From contig CAJUQF010000028.1 in assembly GCA_910588315.1 (NCBI GenBank), positions 3,665-19,371 of the forward strand: a stretch of 15,707 nt of DNA. The letters are read 5' to 3'. The notes under the pieces were generated by a model that saw only the letters and a program-made list of their open reading frames with translations, ran no database searches and was not told the origin of the DNA. The translations under genes and the position numbers were made by a program. Shown here piece after piece: positions 15,101 to 15,707 of the stretch. The stretch comes from an uncultured Christensenellaceae bacterium (GTDB lineage Bacteria > Bacillota > Clostridia > Christensenellales > Pumilibacteraceae). The first letter of the stretch is position 1; each line of letters opens with the position of its first letter.

Positions 15101-15274
15101 AACATGCCCGACATGCGGCTTGCCGTTAGCCGTAGGCGGACCGTCATAGAACGAAAATTCCTTTCCGCCCTCACGTGACTGTATACTCTTATTGAAAACG
15201 TCTTTTTGTTTCCAATATTCGAGTATCGACCTTTCCATGTCGACGGGATTATATGCGGTAACCTTTTTATACAT
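12185..15274 (-). CDS. ileS: Isoleucyl-tRNA synthetase, type 2
   Basis: The 1029-residue class I synthetase charges tRNA-Ile. It has PPTANGKPHVGH (HxGH at 54-57), the editing-domain strand AWTTTPWTLPSN (221-232) with HIAPAFGEDD (315-324), WGLSRDRYWGTP (441-452), and a KMSKS-loop reading KQSKH (586-590). Cysteine pairs at C181/C184, C386/C389, C458/C461 and C497/C499 are candidate zinc ligands. The length, the PPTANGKPH spelling and the lack of an obvious C-terminal zinc finger fit the eukaryote-like type 2 IleRS. That type is often less sensitive to mupirocin. The ATG at 15274 is the only in-frame start in reach; GGAGG lies 12 bases before it, an unusually long spacing. A 15-codon leader ORF overlaps the start. 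It sits 64 bases after a hemolysin III-family gene, and the methyltransferase overlaps its end. Confidence 0.96.
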   Translation of the reverse strand: MYKKVTAYNPVDMERSILEYWKQKDVFNKSIQSREGGKEFSFYDGPPTANGKPHVGHVLTRTMKDIIPRFHTMKGKHVLRKAGWDTHGLPVELEVEKTLNIDGKQDIEKYGVEPFIEKCKQSVWKYKSEWEKMSERVGYWADMDNPYITYDDKYIESVWWSLKNIFDRGLIYKGHKIVPYCPRCGTALSSHEVAQGYKDVKERTAVVGFVSEFDGGCKILAWTTTPWTLPSNVALCVGPDFEYALILSNGEKYLLAKELIEKHFENYEIVKTFKGSELVGTHYAPLYKTYDGDADCYRIVADGYVTLTDGTGIVHIAPAFGEDDARVGRNNGLPFVQAIDERGRVTAPEKFAGKFCKDADKDIIADLKSRGQLISAPMCTHTYPFCWRCNTPLIYYARSSWFIKTTAVKDKLLKNNASVNWYPQSIGTGRMGNFLENVIDWGLSRDRYWGTPLPIWVCDKCGKTEAIGSKQELKDKCGIKGDIELHKPYVDGATYKCSCGGTMKRTPEVIDCWYDSGSMPFAQYHYPFENQDVFEKTFPADFISEAVDQTRGWFYTLLVISTLLFDKAPFKNCLVLGHVTDEQGRKQSKHLGNVVDPWSVLDVTGADAVRWYYYTNSAPYLPSRFYMRAVTESQNKFLGTLYNTYAFYVMYADIDNFDPTKVDKKKVKYSLMDKWVLSELNELVSKVDADLAAYKLYESARAIGDFTDKLSNWYVRRCRERFWVGGMSDDKTAAFYTLYTVLSTLAKLAAPYTPFIAEEIYLNIVRSVDKTAPESVHMSDFPKADKKFIDGKLSRDMERVIKAAELGRAARNKSGLKNRQTLARVVVAGEFPEQYKDILADELNVKEVEIGGSADLTGYEVKPQLKTVGPKYGKAVGAIRTHLAENGDIAAKTALGGETYAFEVDGQRIELTKDDMLIATRGAEGYSVESDIDMTVALDVTLSDELLLEGGAREIISKIQTMRKNCGFDVTDRINLMFAGDEFIKNVFDLHGERIAKVTLALDVKALGGAAGETVDINGHSATLAIEKC

Positions 15275-15314
15275 ATCGCAAAGTTGCCTCCGATTTCGTA
15301 GGGAGCGACGCCAT
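15267..15314 (-). CDS. Candidate 15-residue leader ORF overlapping the ileS start
   Basis: ATG at 15314 opens MASLPTKSEATLRYV and stops with TAA at 15269-15267, 8 bases past the first base of the ileS ATG and in another frame. It has its own GGAG 5 bases upstream (15323-15320). Ribosomes ending here could restart on ileS, which would offset the poorly placed ileS ribosome binding site. There are no isoleucine codons, so it is not a classical attenuator peptide. The frame is seen directly; translation is inference. Confidence 0.3.
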   Translation of the reverse strand: MASLPTKSEATLRYV

Positions 15315-15323
15315 AGGCGCTCC
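15302..15323 (-). promoter_or_regulatory. Hairpin in the ileS leader
   Basis: On the minus strand GGAGCG (15323-15318) can pair with CGCTCC (15307-15302). Alternatively GGAG/CTCC plus CGCC/GGCG can pair around the loop TAT. The stem covers the ribosome binding site and ATG of the small leader ORF. No U-run follows, so it is not an intrinsic terminator, and the leader is too short for a T-box. Confidence 0.4.
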
Positions 15324-15338
15324 GTTAATGCAAAAATT

Positions 15339-15707
15339 TTAAATCAATAAAAACGAGTATATACAAACGTAATGCAACGTCGCGCCGATCAACGTGAATA
15401 TGTGACGCAGCGTATGCCATGCCGGTATGGCAGGCGCTTTCACTACGATTGCCGCGGCATATGCAAAATATCCGCCGATCAAAAACCAAAAGCCGCCCAT
15501 ACCGCAAAGCTCGACTATACGGTCAAGTCGCGCGACGCTTGCCCAAAGCACCGCTACGTACAATACGAGCGAGAACAGTTTACTCTCCGGCACGTCGAAC
15601 GCGTTTAAAGCAATTACGATCAAAGTACAGACAGCGATCACGCCGTAAAGCGCATAGCCCCATATCCCGTCCGAAACTGCGCCGCGCTGCATTCCTATCC
15701 ACATGAC
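15339..15707 (-). CDS. Hemolysin III / PAQR-family membrane protein (C-terminal part, 5' end outside window)
   Basis: The frame enters from the window edge and ends at TAA 15339-15341, giving 122 residues. They contain about four hydrophobic helices and finish with WHTLRHIFTLIGATLHYVCIYSFLL. That is the C-terminal signature of the hemolysin III/PAQR family, with the H...H pair that belongs to its metal site. Full-length members are about 210-220 residues with seven helices, so roughly the last half is visible. These proteins reside in the cytoplasmic membrane; despite the name, their usual role in bacteria is poorly known, with membrane-fluidity or hydrolase roles proposed. It precedes ileS on the same strand by 64 bases and may be cotranscribed with it. 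The true start cannot be seen. Confidence 0.82.
   Translation of the reverse strand, partial: VMWIGMQRGAVSDGIWGYALYGVIAVCTLIVIALNAFDVPESKLFSLVLYVAVLWASVARLDRIVELCGMGGFWFLIGGYFAYAAAIVVKAPAIPAWHTLRHIFTLIGATLHYVCIYSFLLI

Noticed and set aside
15275..15338. T-box riboswitch before ileS
   Set aside because: Only 64 bases separate the genes, and there is neither a terminator with U-tract nor a recognisable T-box sequence. A full T-box leader needs far more room.
1..15707. tRNA or rRNA genes, CRISPR array, insertion sequence, prophage or defence system
   Set aside because: I saw no cloverleaf-like or rRNA sequence, no regularly spaced repeats, no transposase, integrase, nuclease or phage structural motifs on either strand.

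Overview
The window reads as chromosomal DNA of a strictly anaerobic, fermentative Gram-positive bacterium, most likely an uncultured member of the Clostridia. This is inferred from four things: an iron-only hydrogenase-like sensor linked to a SpoIIE-type phosphatase, a bifunctional AdhE, class II (Firmicutes-type) GalT, and strong AGGAGG-like ribosome binding sites with TTGACA/TATAAT promoters. Nothing in it looks like a phage, plasmid, transposon or CRISPR array. It is mostly ordinary core sequence with one signalling cassette of real interest.

Layout. Positions 1-3289 (minus strand) hold a tight cluster. It contains a small thioredoxin-fold [2Fe-2S] ferredoxin, a group C (HydS-like) sensory hydrogenase homologue with a PAS domain, a SpoIIE/PP2C phosphatase whose TTG start overlaps the hydS stop, and the first 33 codons of a further gene that may be a second hydrogenase-like protein. 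The likely logic is that the hydrogenase domain senses H2 or redox state, the PAS/coiled-coil tail passes this on, and the phosphatase acts on an unknown phosphoprotein. Positions 3290-3683 are a gene-free stretch with hairpins and a 240-bp segment I cannot explain. Positions 3684-7090 (minus) carry an APH/choline-kinase-fold phosphotransferase behind adhE, which has a near-perfect promoter, a dyad over its -35 box and a leader with two competing hairpins.

Divergently on the plus strand (7337-8778) lie an aldo/keto reductase that seems to be translated from a leaderless mRNA, and a small three-helix membrane protein of unknown role with its own promoter. A bidirectional terminator at 8913-8952 separates these from the opposing run.

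Positions 8976-15707 (minus) form one closely packed series: end of a hemolysin III/PAQR membrane protein, ileS (type 2), a class I SAM methyltransferase overlapping ileS by 7 bases, an RluA-family pseudouridine synthase, and class II galT. The middle three are translation or RNA-modification genes. A 15-codon leader ORF with its own Shine-Dalgarno overlaps the ileS start. All functions are inferred from sequence motifs read by eye; no database search was possible.
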